Below are positions 23,846-33,747 of a stretch of 64,000 nt of DNA, piece after piece (position 1 is the stretch's first letter; each line of letters opens with the position of its first letter). Under the pieces are notes generated by a model. The model did no database searches and had not been told where the DNA came from. It saw nothing but the letters and a program-made list of their open reading frames with translations. Origin of the DNA: Paenibacillus camerounensis (GTDB lineage: Bacteria > Bacillota > Bacilli > Paenibacillales > Paenibacillaceae); the NCBI RefSeq assembly GCF_000723885.1, contig NZ_CCDG010000044.1, positions 62,001 to 126,000 on the forward strand. The letters are read 5' to 3'. The translations under genes and the position numbers were made by a program.

Positions 23846-25879
23846 ATGGCGGCTATGCGGCGTGTATTCAAGCGTATTTTTCAATTAAAGAAACTTCGGA
23901 CTGAACTGATGCTGTTTATGATTACTGCTATTCTTCTGCCTTCGCTGGCTCTGACGGTAATCTCTACCTCAACCTCTGAAACGGAGCTTCGCTCCAAAAT
24001 GGAGGAAACGACAAATTCAAGCATTCATCTGCTGGATAAAACACTGTCCCAGCTTGTCCAGCTGGAAATTGCGAATGTAAACAGCCTGGCTTATCAGCTT
24101 CCGTCAAGTGATATGAACGCCGGTGCAAATGCGGATTCGATCCGGGAGCATATTGACCAGTTCAAGTCTGAGCACCCTGAAATCGATATCGTAGCAGTCG
24201 GAAACAGCATCGGCCAATATATGTTCTCCCCTGACTCACGGCTTGGGGATTACGATCCGCGTGAAAGAGACTGGTATATTCAATCACTGAAGACACCGGA
24301 AAAAGCCTCGCTGATCGATCCGATCTTCTCCCGGGTTACGAACAATTTTATCCTGCCGATCTCCAGGGCTCTGCCTGACGGCCGGGGGGCGATTACAATA
24401 AGCCTTAGTCTTTCAGAGCTCATGGAGCTTGCCCAGAATGTAAGTATCGGCTCCATGGGATACGTGTATATATTGGACAGCCAGAATAAGGTTATTTATC
24501 ATCCTTCCCTGGAGGCGGGTACAACCATAGGTGAAGTACAGACAGCTGCACTGGCCGGCGGGCCTGCAGGCGAAATCGCTTATAAGGATGACATCACCGG
24601 GACTGAAATGGCCGGTTATTATATCACCAATGATCTTAGCGGATTCAAGATGATCGCCGTGCTGCCCGAGGATGAATATGCACATGCTGCCTATCCGATT
24701 CTGCTGAAGTCAGCAGTTGTACTTGCTGTTGCCCTGATTCTGGCTGCAGCCGCCACCTTTATCATTATCCGCAACATTACCGCCCCGCTCATCCGGCTGA
24801 ATCTTTCGGCAAAAAGAGTCAGTGAAGGTTATCTGGATGAAGCAGTGCACACCCGCCGTGCAGATGAAATCGGCGAGCTGGCTGCCAATTATAACAAGAT
24901 GGTCGCCTCCCTGCGGACCATGGTCCAGGAGGTTGCCGAGACCTCGGGGCACCTGGCTGCCGCCAGTGAGCAGCTTACCGCCAGCACCAGCGAGAACAGC
25001 CGGGCTGTCGAATATGTTACCGAGCTGGTGGAGGATTCCACCCGCGGCGTTGAAACCCAGGCGTACGCTTCCTCAGAGGTTGCGACAACAATGGATGAGA
25101 TGTCAGCAGCTATCCAAAAAATCGCCGCCGCTTCCCAGTCCATCGTCAGCTCTGCTGTACTGACAGAGCAGGATGTTAACACTGGCAGCAGCAAGGTACA
25201 GCATGTCGGCGAGCAGATGCAGACGATCCGTGATTCCGTTCATCAGTCCGGCAGCCTGATTGCCCAGCTCAATACACTGAGTACTAAGGTGGCTGAGACG
25301 AGCACTGCGATTTCCGCCATAGCCAAGCAGACTAATCTGTTGTCGCTGAACGCAGGCATTGAAGCGGCCCGGGCAGGGGAGCACGGCAGAGGGTTTGCCG
25401 TTGTCGCCGGGGAAGTCCGGAAGCTATCGGAAGCTACAAGGGCTAGTGCGGGAGATATCCAGGAGACCATCTCCGAAATGGTCGGGCTGATCTCCAGTGC
25501 GTATGATCTGATGAGATTGAAAGTGGCCGCAGATGTGGAGCAGGGGATGAATCTTACTCAGGAAGCAAATGAAGCCTTCGTACAGATTCAGCAGTCTACC
25601 CGCCATGTGGGTGAACAGATCCATGAAGTCTCGGCAATTACCGAGCAGATGTCCGCCAGTTCGGCTGAAGTAGCCGCTTCCGTGCAGGAAATGGCAGTCA
25701 TCGCCAAAGCCGCACTCGATTCTTTCCAGAGCGTGACAGCAGCTACAGAGGAGCAGCTTGCTTCAATGGAGGAGATCACCTCATCGGCCACTGCCCTGTC
25801 CGGTATGGCAGCGGATATGCAGCAGCAGGTGGAGCAGTTCCGCTTCAGCGGAAAGAATGACAGCACCAAGGGATTATAA
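23846..25879 (+). CDS. Methyl-accepting chemotaxis protein
   Basis: A 677-residue chemoreceptor. A first membrane helix lies at about 22-42, an extracellular dCache-type sensor at about 50-285 (DYDPRERDWYIQSL is a Cache landmark), a second membrane helix at about 287-310, HAMP about 312-365, and the signalling coiled coil beyond 380. The conserved tip is QTNLLSLNAGIEAARAGEHGRGFAVVAGEVRKL. The sensor ligand cannot be told. AGGGGG stands 9 nt upstream of the ATG. It is a single-gene unit with its own terminator. Confidence 0.95.
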   Translation: MAAMRRVFKRIFQLKKLRTELMLFMITAILLPSLALTVISTSTSETELRSKMEETTNSSIHLLDKTLSQLVQLEIANVNSLAYQLPSSDMNAGANADSIREHIDQFKSEHPEIDIVAVGNSIGQYMFSPDSRLGDYDPRERDWYIQSLKTPEKASLIDPIFSRVTNNFILPISRALPDGRGAITISLSLSELMELAQNVSIGSMGYVYILDSQNKVIYHPSLEAGTTIGEVQTAALAGGPAGEIAYKDDITGTEMAGYYITNDLSGFKMIAVLPEDEYAHAAYPILLKSAVVLAVALILAAAATFIIIRNITAPLIRLNLSAKRVSEGYLDEAVHTRRADEIGELAANYNKMVASLRTMVQEVAETSGHLAAASEQLTASTSENSRAVEYVTELVEDSTRGVETQAYASSEVATTMDEMSAAIQKIAAASQSIVSSAVLTEQDVNTGSSKVQHVGEQMQTIRDSVHQSGSLIAQLNTLSTKVAETSTAISAIAKQTNLLSLNAGIEAARAGEHGRGFAVVAGEVRKLSEATRASAGDIQETISEMVGLISSAYDLMRLKVAADVEQGMNLTQEANEAFVQIQQSTRHVGEQIHEVSAITEQMSASSAEVAASVQEMAVIAKAALDSFQSVTAATEEQLASMEEITSSATALSGMAADMQQQVEQFRFSGKNDSTKGL

Positions 25880-25913
25880 AGGCTATAACCGGATCAAAAG
25901 GTTCACGCAGAAT

Positions 25914-25960
25914 AGAAAAGGACCGCACCTGTACATTACGTTCAGGGCGGTCCTTTTCTA
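25914..25960. terminator. Bidirectional terminator between the chemoreceptor and helD
   Basis: AGAAAAGGACCG and CGGTCCTTTTCT form a 12-bp stem with inner CCTG/CAGG pairing; it serves both convergent genes. Confidence 0.85.
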
Positions 25961-25967
25961 TATATCA

Positions 25968-28172
25968 TTATTGATCAGCGGCAGTTTCCGGCCAGCCGGA
26001 AACCGTCTCTTCTCCTGCTGTCTGTACATAGGCAGGCAGGTCCCCGCCATGCAGCAGCCATAATTCATGCAGTGCACGGGTACAGCCGACATACATCAGC
26101 TTCGCGTCCCAGGCCGCAGCACCGTAATGGCCGGTATCGGCATCGGCCAGGATAACAGCATCGAACTCAAGTCCCTTGGACAGATAGACCGGCAGCACCG
26201 ACAGCCCGCCGTGATAATGAGTCATGCTCCCGTCAATGAGATGCAGATCTGCGAATGGGCCGGCCAGTTCCGTGAACAGCTCCTCTGCTTCGCGCAGGCT
26301 GCGGGTCAACACAGCAACTGTGCGGTACTCACGCCCGGAGAGCGATTCCAGCGCGCTTCTTACTGCATGCAGCCGCTGAGAAGCGCCAGAGACAGCCTTA
26401 GGCGCTTCACCGCTGTAATCGATCAGCCGGACCGGGTTACCGCTGCGGAACACCGGTACAGCCAGCAGCGGGCTTTGTACGCCGGCTGACAGGATGCCGT
26501 TGGCGAATTCAATGATCTCCATCGTTGAGCGGTAGCTTCGCGTCAGTGCATGATAAGCTGTATGTTCCGGGGCGAACAGCGTCTGCATTTCAGACCATTC
26601 GTGCACCCCTTTATAAGCATGGATTCCCTGCGACAGATCCCCGAGGATTGTGAATGAATGTCCCTTCACATATAAATCCAGTACGGCAATCTGGAAAGGC
26701 GAGAAGTCCTGTGCCTCATCAATTACGATGTGGTCAAAACGCTCGGTGCCCTCATTGCCGCTGAGGAGATAATGGATATAGAGCAGCGGCGGCAGATCTT
26801 CTTCGCGCAGGATACCTTTTTTGAGATCCTTTGCGGTTTCCTTCAGCACGCTCGGCGGAATAAGCTCCGAAGCCTCCGTAGGCCAGTCCGCCGGTACCTT
26901 GGCTGCCCGGAAGATCTGTTTATAGATCATAAGCGGGTCATATTTCGGCCATTTGCCGCCGTAGGTCTTTTCGCGGGCGGCCGCCTTCTTCTTCCGTTCC
27001 TTCAGCGCGGCTGCTGACGGGCTTTTCTTCAGCTCCATCTCAATCCAGCGGTGAATCCGCGCCATTACCCGTTCCTTGCGCTTCAGCGGCGGATAAGGAG
27101 CGTACTCCTCATTATGCCAGCGCAGAATCATAGAACGGCGCAGCACAGCGCCTTCCCACGGGATGAAATCCCCTTCGGGAACCGCTCCGCTCTCCAGCAG
27201 CCGGACGGACGATTCAATGATCCCAATAAGGGCTGTTGAGCCTTTAAAGCGGCCCGGTGTTTCCTCCGTAATAGCCGGCATGCCGCCCTCGGCTTCAAAC
27301 CAGCGGTTCAGCGTATCTGCCGTGTTCTGTTCAGGCAGCTCCAGGTTCAGCACAGCTGCAGCCCAGTCCGGGAAGGTGCTCTGGGCAATGTTGCCCACAC
27401 CGAGCTCAGGCAGCACATCAGAAATATAGTCCAGAAACATCCGGTTAGGCGCGAATATAATCATTTTCTCTGCAGAGACCTGGTCTTTGTATTGATACAG
27501 CAGGAACGCCAGCCGGTGCAGGGCAACCGTAGTCTTTCCGCTGCCTGCTACCCCTTGGATAATCAGCGCCGTATTCTTCACTGCGCGGATAATTCTATCC
27601 TGCTCCTCCTGGATTGTCGAGACGATATCACGCAGCCGGTTGTCCTTGTTCTCACCCAGCCGGTAGACAAGGAATTCATCGGACACGGCTGGCGCGTCGC
27701 TGTTCCGGTTGTACGTATCCGCAACCCGTTCCAGAATCTGCTTCCGGATCACTACGTTGCGCTTAAGATACACGAGCCCTTCAATCAGCCCTTCCGGAGC
27801 TTCATATGAGGCCGGGTCGGTTCCCCCGATAAAAGAATAGAACAGGCTTGCTACCGGTGCACGCCAGTCGATGACCAGCGGACGGTCGCTTACCTGCTCG
27901 CGGTCCACGCCGATTTTGCCGATATAGAGCGGCTGCGCCTCTCCCTCACCGCTGCCCTGAAAGTCAAGGCGTCCGAAATAAGGCTCGTGTACGAGCTTGG
28001 CCAGATCCTTGCGCCGCTGCTCCCTGGAATCCTCCAGCACCTGCTCCGTATAATCGTGTCCTGTGTACACCGGAGTGTTCCTTAGCCTTGTAAGAATTGA
28101 GTCAATTTCGGTAAGCGTGCTGTTCAGCCTGTCTTCTTCCTCTTGATAGGCACTTTGAAAGTTCTCCTCCAT
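25968..28172 (-). CDS. helD: HelD, RNA polymerase recycling helicase-like ATPase
   Basis: A 734-residue UvrD-like superfamily 1 ATPase of the HelD type. The N-terminus (1-70) is a charged coiled coil that reaches into RNA polymerase in characterised HelD proteins. Walker A is GVAGSGKTTVALHR (about 206-219), Walker B IDEAQDF, with SRSYRST-like motif IV, and the C-terminal VLPVYLSKGLEFDAVIL and YVGCTRALHELW. HelD releases stalled RNA polymerase from DNA. A TAGGAGG site with the AAAACTTTTAGGAGG context precedes the ATG. Confidence 0.93.
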   Translation of the reverse strand: MEENFQSAYQEEEDRLNSTLTEIDSILTRLRNTPVYTGHDYTEQVLEDSREQRRKDLAKLVHEPYFGRLDFQGSGEGEAQPLYIGKIGVDREQVSDRPLVIDWRAPVASLFYSFIGGTDPASYEAPEGLIEGLVYLKRNVVIRKQILERVADTYNRNSDAPAVSDEFLVYRLGENKDNRLRDIVSTIQEEQDRIIRAVKNTALIIQGVAGSGKTTVALHRLAFLLYQYKDQVSAEKMIIFAPNRMFLDYISDVLPELGVGNIAQSTFPDWAAAVLNLELPEQNTADTLNRWFEAEGGMPAITEETPGRFKGSTALIGIIESSVRLLESGAVPEGDFIPWEGAVLRRSMILRWHNEEYAPYPPLKRKERVMARIHRWIEMELKKSPSAAALKERKKKAAAREKTYGGKWPKYDPLMIYKQIFRAAKVPADWPTEASELIPPSVLKETAKDLKKGILREEDLPPLLYIHYLLSGNEGTERFDHIVIDEAQDFSPFQIAVLDLYVKGHSFTILGDLSQGIHAYKGVHEWSEMQTLFAPEHTAYHALTRSYRSTMEIIEFANGILSAGVQSPLLAVPVFRSGNPVRLIDYSGEAPKAVSGASQRLHAVRSALESLSGREYRTVAVLTRSLREAEELFTELAGPFADLHLIDGSMTHYHGGLSVLPVYLSKGLEFDAVILADADTGHYGAAAWDAKLMYVGCTRALHELWLLHGGDLPAYVQTAGEETVSGWPETAADQ

Positions 28173-28280
28173 TTTCAGTTACCTCCTAAAAGTTTTGATT
28201 TACCCCGTGCAAGGCTGATTCACTTACACAAAAAGGATTCCCATCATAGCACATCACCTTCAGGAAATCCAGAATAATCC

Positions 28281-29582
28281 TCAACCCATCAGTGCGTGCA
28301 GCACAAAGTTGGCTACGAACAGTCCCGCAATACCGTACAGTGCCGGAGGAACCTCCTTGCCTTTTCCCATTGCCAGCTTCACAATCGGATAGGTAATGAA
28401 GCCAAAGGCCATTCCGTCCACAATACTGTACGTAAAGGGAATCATCACCATAATTAAAAAGGCCGGAAACAGCTCGGTCATGTCACTGAGGTCCATTTCC
28501 CTCACACTCTGCACCATCAGGCCGCCGATAACAATCAGAATTGGGGCAATGGCGCTGTCCGGCACGTAAGCCAGCAGCGGAATGAACAGGAAGGTCGCCC
28601 CGAACAGCAGCCCGGTAACCAGCGAGGTCAAGCCGGATTTGCCGCCCGCCGCGATGCCTGCGGTCGATTCTGCGGCCGCGACCACAGGACTGCTGCCGAA
28701 CAGGCCGGATGCAATATTGGCTAGGGAGAGCGCCCGCAGACTGCTCTTGAACCGTTCCGGCCGTCCGGCCATAAGGGTCTGGGAGGAGATTAGCCCGATA
28801 TTTTCAAATACGACAATCAGGAGCAGCAGGAACACGGCTATCCAGAACACGAGGCTGATGACTCCGCTCCAGTCCATGCCGGCAAACACATCACCGTAAC
28901 CGGTGAACACATGGCCTGCTTCCGCCGTTTCCGGCTTATGTGCCGCTCCAAGCAGATAGGCCAGCCCTGTGCCGGCGATCATACTGATCAGCAGCCCGCC
29001 GCGCGTTCCGCGGATGAACAGCACCAGTGCCAGAACCAGCGTCACACAGGAGGTAATAACCGCCGGATCACTAAAGTGCCCGATAGCGACGAAGGTCGTG
29101 CGGTGGGCGATGACGATTCCGCTTTTTTGCAGGCCGATAAAGGTCAGGAACAATCCGATCCCGACAGTAATCGCATGCTGGAGGTTGTGGGGTATGGCTT
29201 CACTGAGAATCCGGTACAGCGATGTGAACGCCACAACGGCAAACAGCACCCCGGTCAGCACAACAACCGCCAGCGCTTCGCGCCAGTCCAGCTTCATGGA
29301 ATGGACCAGTGTATAGGTGAAGAACGCATTAATCCCCATGCCCGGCACAACTATAATCGGCGTTTTGCCGCCGAAGGCCATCAGCAGACAGCCGGTAACC
29401 GCCGTCAGCAGTGTCGCCACCATTCCCGCACGCAGCGGCATGCCTGCATCTTGCAGAATCGCCGCATTAACCATAACAATATATACAGAGGCAAAATAGG
29501 ACAGGATTCCAGCAGCCCATTCCCGTTTCCAGTCATCTCCAGGCTCAAGACCCACGCTATTCCGCCAAAAATTCGAATTCAT
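28281..29582 (-). CDS. NCS2 purine permease (PbuG/AzgA type)
   Basis: A 433-residue NCS2 permease of the AzgA/PbuG branch for hypoxanthine, guanine or adenine. The start FWRNSVGL, the GMGINAFFTYTLV block (about 84) and the AAAESTAGIAAGGKSGLTS block (about 310) are typical; the last contains the substrate Glu. I chose the ATG at 29582, with TGGAGG 7 nt upstream; the ORF runs open to 29720 but through a terminator. No purine riboswitch was seen upstream. Confidence 0.92.
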   Translation of the reverse strand: MNSNFWRNSVGLEPGDDWKREWAAGILSYFASVYIVMVNAAILQDAGMPLRAGMVATLLTAVTGCLLMAFGGKTPIIVVPGMGINAFFTYTLVHSMKLDWREALAVVVLTGVLFAVVAFTSLYRILSEAIPHNLQHAITVGIGLFLTFIGLQKSGIVIAHRTTFVAIGHFSDPAVITSCVTLVLALVLFIRGTRGGLLISMIAGTGLAYLLGAAHKPETAEAGHVFTGYGDVFAGMDWSGVISLVFWIAVFLLLLIVVFENIGLISSQTLMAGRPERFKSSLRALSLANIASGLFGSSPVVAAAESTAGIAAGGKSGLTSLVTGLLFGATFLFIPLLAYVPDSAIAPILIVIGGLMVQSVREMDLSDMTELFPAFLIMVMIPFTYSIVDGMAFGFITYPIVKLAMGKGKEVPPALYGIAGLFVANFVLHALMG

Positions 29583-29664
29583 GTAAAAACCTCCACTGAT
29601 TGTTAAGTTCCGCCCGCTATTACCCGGTTTAGCAGTCCCGTAATCGTAATGAGCGGAAAACCGC

Positions 29665-29706
29665 AATAAAAGGGCGCGCAGCCGGATAACCGGCTGCTTG
29701 CGCCCT
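29665..29706 (-). terminator. Terminator behind tcdA
   Basis: AGCAGCCGG and CCGGCTGC with flanking GGGCG/CGCCC form a long GC stem, followed by TTTTAT on the minus strand. Confidence 0.75.
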
Positions 29707-29742
29707 TCGTCCACATTCATTTATTTGTAGTCTGAATCTTAA

Positions 29743-30498
29743 TTATACGCTGGCTCCGCCGGCTTTCAGCAGATCATCCACAGCCACACTGACCATAATG
29801 AGGCCGACAACCGGCGGTACGAACGAATTGCTCGCCGGCGGCTGCTTGGCCTTACGGCGGTCAGGCGCATCGGCGGGAACAATTTGTTCCGTTACATCCA
29901 CACGCGGCTTCACCGGCACTTCAGTTGAGAAGACAACCTTCACACCTTTTTTGATGCCTTCCTTGCGGAGCTTGGTGCGGATTACGCGGGCAATCGGGTC
30001 CATCTCGGTTTTAGAAATATCAGCTACTTTAAAGCGTGTAGGGTCCATCTTGTTCGCTGCGCCCATACTGGAAACCATAGGGATTTTCCGGGACAGGCAC
30101 TCCTTTATCAGATGGATTTTGTAGATAATCGTGTCTGAAGCGTCAATTACAAAATCCGGCTTAAGCTTGAACAGCTCCTCATATGTTTCATCCGTGTAGA
30201 ACATGTTCAGGGCAATTGCTTCAATCTCCGGATTGATCAGCTTGACGCGCTCGACCATCAGATCAGCTTTTTTCTGGCCGATCGTGGTCGTAAGCGCATG
30301 AATCTGGCGGTTGATATTGGTGATATCCACCGCATCCTTGTCGATCAGGATAATCCGGCCGACCCCCATCCGGGCCAGCGCTTCAACAGACATTGCTCCA
30401 ACGCCGCCGATCCCCAGCACAGCTACTGTACTGTTCTTCAGAATCTCCAGACCCTCCGGCCCGATGGCCAGCTCTGTACGCGAGAACTGATGCAGCAT
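29743..30498 (-). CDS. tcdA: tRNA threonylcarbamoyladenosine dehydratase TcdA
   Basis: A 251-residue E1-like enzyme that cyclises t6A37 of tRNA to ct6A using ATP (YrvM in B. subtilis). The nucleotide-binding motif is VLGIGGVGAMSVEALARMG (about 28-46), then DxxDIxNINRQ and VIDASDT. A C-terminal membrane-prone segment (VPPVVGLIMVSVAVDDLL) is usual for the family. I chose the ATG at 30498 because AAGGAGG lies 10 nt upstream and directly abuts the GTG at 30507. It follows aspS as in B. subtilis. Confidence 0.93.
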   Translation of the reverse strand: MLHQFSRTELAIGPEGLEILKNSTVAVLGIGGVGAMSVEALARMGVGRIILIDKDAVDITNINRQIHALTTTIGQKKADLMVERVKLINPEIEAIALNMFYTDETYEELFKLKPDFVIDASDTIIYKIHLIKECLSRKIPMVSSMGAANKMDPTRFKVADISKTEMDPIARVIRTKLRKEGIKKGVKVVFSTEVPVKPRVDVTEQIVPADAPDRRKAKQPPASNSFVPPVVGLIMVSVAVDDLLKAGGASV

Positions 30499-30570
30499 AA
30501 GGTTCACGCCTCCTTTATTATGCAGTCTGCGGAGCAGGTCTCATTCCAATCTCCGCAGGCACAGGTTTAG

Positions 30571-32349
30571 TTAGTTTTTCACTTTTTCCGGCTTTGGCGC
30601 CAGCTTGATGTGCAGCTGCTCCAGCTGTGCAGCATCTACCGGGGACGGTGCATCCATCAGCAGGTCGGTTGCACTTGCCGTTTTCGGGAAGGCAATCGTC
30701 TCACGCAGGTTGGTGCGTCCGGCCAGCAGCATTACCAGGCGGTCAAAGCCGAAGGCAATTCCGCCGTGCGGAGGCGTGCCGTATTCGAACGCATCCATCA
30801 GATAACCGAACTTCTCATAAGCCACTTCAGGCGAGAAGCCCAGTGCTTCGAACATTTTTTCCTGAACATCACGCTTGTAGATACGCTGGGAGCCGCCGCC
30901 TACTTCATAGCCGTTAAGCACGATATCGTAGGCCTGCGCACGGATCGCACCAGGATCAGTGTCGAACAGGTGCAGGTCCTCGTCCATCGGACGGGTGAAC
31001 GGATGATGCTCGGCTACATAACGTTTCTGTTCTTCATCGTAGCCCAGCAGCGGGAATTCAGTAACCCAGGCAAATTTGAACACACTGTCATCAATCAGAC
31101 CAAGCTGGCGGCCGATCTTCAGGCGCAGGGCACCCAGTACATCAGCAACAACCTTCTTGGTGTCTGCGGAGAAGAGCAGAAGGTCGCCTTCTTCAGCGCC
31201 CGTACGTTCTTTTACAGCTGCAATCTCTTCTTCAGTGAAGAACTTGACGATCGGGCCTTTGAACTCTCCGTCTTTCACTTGAATCCAAGCCAGTCCCTTC
31301 GCGCCGTAACGTGCAGCATAAGGTCCGAGATCATCGATTTCCTTACGGGTCCATGTGCCGCAGCCTTTGGCGTTGAGAACCTTCACTTCTCCGCCTTTTT
31401 CAATAACGGAAGCGAATACCTTGACACCGCTGCCGGCAACGATATCGTTCATTTCAACGAGCTCCAGGCCAAAGCGCAGGTCCGGCTTATCCGAGCCGTA
31501 TTTGCCGATCGCTTCGGCGTAGGTCAGGCGCTGGAACGGCACTGCCACATCCACACCAATGGTTTCCTTCAGCAGACGCTGCATCAGCGTCTCCATCATG
31601 CCAAGCAGCTCATCCTGCGGCACGAAGGAGGTCTCGATGTCGACCTGGGTGAATTCCGGCTGGCGGTCAGCGCGCAGATCCTCATCGCGGAAGCAGCGGG
31701 CAATCTGGTAGTAACGCTCGATGCCGCCGACCATAAGCAGCTGCTTGTAAATCTGCGGGGATTGCGGCAGCGCGAAGAATTCGCCTTCATGCACCCGGCT
31801 TGGCACCAGATAGTCGCGTGCGCCTTCCGGGGAGCTTTTGGTCAGAATCGGTGTTTCTACATCAATGAAGCCTTCACCGTCAAGGAAGTCACGGAAAATC
31901 TTCGCCGCCTTCGAACGCAGCAGCAGCGTCTTGTGCATTTCCGGACGGCGCAGGTCGAGGTAACGGTATTTCATCCGCAGGGACTCATCTACCTCCACGC
32001 CGTCTTCGATGAAGAACGGAGGAGTCTTGGCGGCATTCAGCACTTCAATTTCTGTAATCTGCACTTCAATTTCACCGGTAGGCAGGTTACGGTTGACTGT
32101 TTCTTCGTCTCTCTTAACAACGGTACCCTTAACGGATAGTACATATTCACTGCGTACCTTATCGGCAATCTGCAGCGCTTCACCGGAATAATCCGGGTTA
32201 AATACGATTTGCACAATACCTGAACGATCACGCAGATCAATAAACAGCACGCCTCCAAGGTCGCGGCGGGTCTGAACCCAGCCGTTCAGTGTTACAGTCT
32301 GGCCGATCTGCTCTGGCGTCAATTGTCCGCAATGGTGACTTCTACTCAT
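30571..32349 (-). CDS. aspS: Aspartyl-tRNA synthetase
   Basis: A 592-residue class IIb synthetase. It has an OB-fold anticodon-binding domain (about 1-110), motif 2 YQIARCFRDEDLRADRQPEF (about 212), the GAD insertion domain (about 290-410) of the bacterial type, and motif 3 GGIAFGFDRLVMLLAG near 525. The C-terminal PFP loop form cannot be used to decide on Asn specificity here. It is the second gene of the hisS-aspS operon, 76 nt behind hisS, and so under the T-box. Confidence 0.96.
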   Translation of the reverse strand: MSRSHHCGQLTPEQIGQTVTLNGWVQTRRDLGGVLFIDLRDRSGIVQIVFNPDYSGEALQIADKVRSEYVLSVKGTVVKRDEETVNRNLPTGEIEVQITEIEVLNAAKTPPFFIEDGVEVDESLRMKYRYLDLRRPEMHKTLLLRSKAAKIFRDFLDGEGFIDVETPILTKSSPEGARDYLVPSRVHEGEFFALPQSPQIYKQLLMVGGIERYYQIARCFRDEDLRADRQPEFTQVDIETSFVPQDELLGMMETLMQRLLKETIGVDVAVPFQRLTYAEAIGKYGSDKPDLRFGLELVEMNDIVAGSGVKVFASVIEKGGEVKVLNAKGCGTWTRKEIDDLGPYAARYGAKGLAWIQVKDGEFKGPIVKFFTEEEIAAVKERTGAEEGDLLLFSADTKKVVADVLGALRLKIGRQLGLIDDSVFKFAWVTEFPLLGYDEEQKRYVAEHHPFTRPMDEDLHLFDTDPGAIRAQAYDIVLNGYEVGGGSQRIYKRDVQEKMFEALGFSPEVAYEKFGYLMDAFEYGTPPHGGIAFGFDRLVMLLAGRTNLRETIAFPKTASATDLLMDAPSPVDAAQLEQLHIKLAPKPEKVKN

Positions 32350-32425
32350 AATTTATCCTACCCTTTCGTGGTTAAAATACATGGTTCCCCTAGCTTGTGT
32401 TCAGTAGTGCATCAACCAGCCCAGC

Positions 32426-33679
32426 CTACACCAGCGCCTGCGCCAGCTCTTCCAGCTTGACCGTCTTCTGCTCACCGGTCTCCATTGATTTCAGGGCAAT
32501 GACTCCGCTGTTCAGCTCATCCTCACCAAGGATCGCCGTATACCGCGCCGACATGCGGTCGGCCGACTTCATCTGGGCCTTCATCTTGCGGCCGAGATAA
32601 TCGCGTTCTGCAGAGAACCCCTGGCTGCGCAGCAGGAACAGCTGCTTCGTAATTTCCTGATCCGCAGCCTCTCCAAGCGCTACGAAATATACATCCAGCG
32701 GCTTCATTGTCTCAAGTTCTACACCCTGGCTCTCCAGAATCAGCAGGATACGCTCCAGCCCGATCCCGAAACCGATGCCCGGCTGATCCGGTCCGCCGAT
32801 TTCCTCCACCAGCCCGTTGTAGCGGCCGCCGCCGCCGACGGTATCAATCGAGCCGATACCGGCTGCCTTATACTCAAACGCGGTATGCGTGTAATAATCC
32901 AGTCCGCGTACGAGACGCGGGTTAATGCTATACTCCACACCCATCGTATCGAGATGCATCTTAACCTTTTCGAAATGGGTAGTACACTCTTCATCTAGAC
33001 TGTCCAGAATGGACGGCGCCCCGCCGAATTTATCCTGATCGACCTTACAGTCGAGCACCCGCAGCGGGTTACGCTCCATCCGGCGCTGACAGTCACTGCA
33101 TAGGCTATCCCGCATCGGTCTCAGGAAATCCAGCAGCTTCTCCCGGTAAGCGGCCCGGCTCGGCGCATTGCCGACAGAGTTCAGCTCAACTCTGACCTCC
33201 TTAAGCCCAAGATCCTTGTAGAACTGATATCCCAGTGAGATGACTTCCGCATCAATTGCCGGATCTACCGCACCGAACGCCTCAATGCCGAACTGGTGAA
33301 ACTGGCGGTATCTGCCTGCCTGCGGACGCTCATAGCGGAACATCGGACCGATATAATACAGCTTGCTGACATCCGGCTCGCCGTACAGCTTGTTCTGGAC
33401 ATAAGCACGCACAACACCGGCCGTTCCTTCCGGACGGAGCGCCAGATCACGGTCGCCCTTATCCTTGAAGGTGTACATTTCGCCTTCCACAATATCCGTC
33501 GTTTCACCTACGCCGCGCTCGAACAGCCCGGTGTGCTCGAACATCGGAGTGCGGATCTCCCGGTAATTAAACCGGCGGCACAGATCTCTGGCCTTGCCTT
33601 CAACATACTGCCACTTCTCTACAGCACCCGGAAGTACATCCTGAGTACCTGTAGGTTTCTCGAATCTTTCTTTAGCCAC
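32426..33679 (-). CDS. hisS: Histidyl-tRNA synthetase
   Basis: A 417-residue class II synthetase. The N-terminal FEKPTGTQDVLPG is the HisS start; motif 2 (FRYERPQAGRYRQFHQFG, about 109-126) and the His-specific LVRGLDYYTHTAFEY (about 258) are clear, and the C-terminal 90 residues form the anticodon-binding domain. It starts at a GTG with AGGAGGGA upstream. Two large hairpins lie between the T-box terminator and this start. Confidence 0.96.
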   Translation of the reverse strand: MAKERFEKPTGTQDVLPGAVEKWQYVEGKARDLCRRFNYREIRTPMFEHTGLFERGVGETTDIVEGEMYTFKDKGDRDLALRPEGTAGVVRAYVQNKLYGEPDVSKLYYIGPMFRYERPQAGRYRQFHQFGIEAFGAVDPAIDAEVISLGYQFYKDLGLKEVRVELNSVGNAPSRAAYREKLLDFLRPMRDSLCSDCQRRMERNPLRVLDCKVDQDKFGGAPSILDSLDEECTTHFEKVKMHLDTMGVEYSINPRLVRGLDYYTHTAFEYKAAGIGSIDTVGGGGRYNGLVEEIGGPDQPGIGFGIGLERILLILESQGVELETMKPLDVYFVALGEAADQEITKQLFLLRSQGFSAERDYLGRKMKAQMKSADRMSARYTAILGEDELNSGVIALKSMETGEQKTVKLEELAQALV

Positions 33680-33747
33680 AGCCTATCCCTCCTGAAAATA
33701 ACCCCTCTTACCAGACAAAGCATGCACCTTAGTCTGCACCATTTCAA

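Noticed and set aside
28911..29606. 231-codon plus-strand frame rich in Gln, His and Arg
   Set aside because: Antisense to the purine permease; the Gln/His/Arg-rich composition is what a reversed membrane-protein gene gives.
29583..29664. Possible purine riboswitch before the NCS2 purine permease
   Set aside because: A GCGGTTTTCCGC hairpin is present, but the conserved purine-aptamer loops were not found.
30529..30560. Hairpin CTGCGGAG/CTCCGCAG between aspS and tcdA as a terminator
   Set aside because: There is no T run behind it, so it is not called a terminator; transcription may continue into tcdA.
30610..32139. 509-codon open frame on the plus strand
   Set aside because: It is fully antisense to aspS, has no ribosome site and no family resemblance; long shadow frames are common opposite GC-rich synthetase genes.
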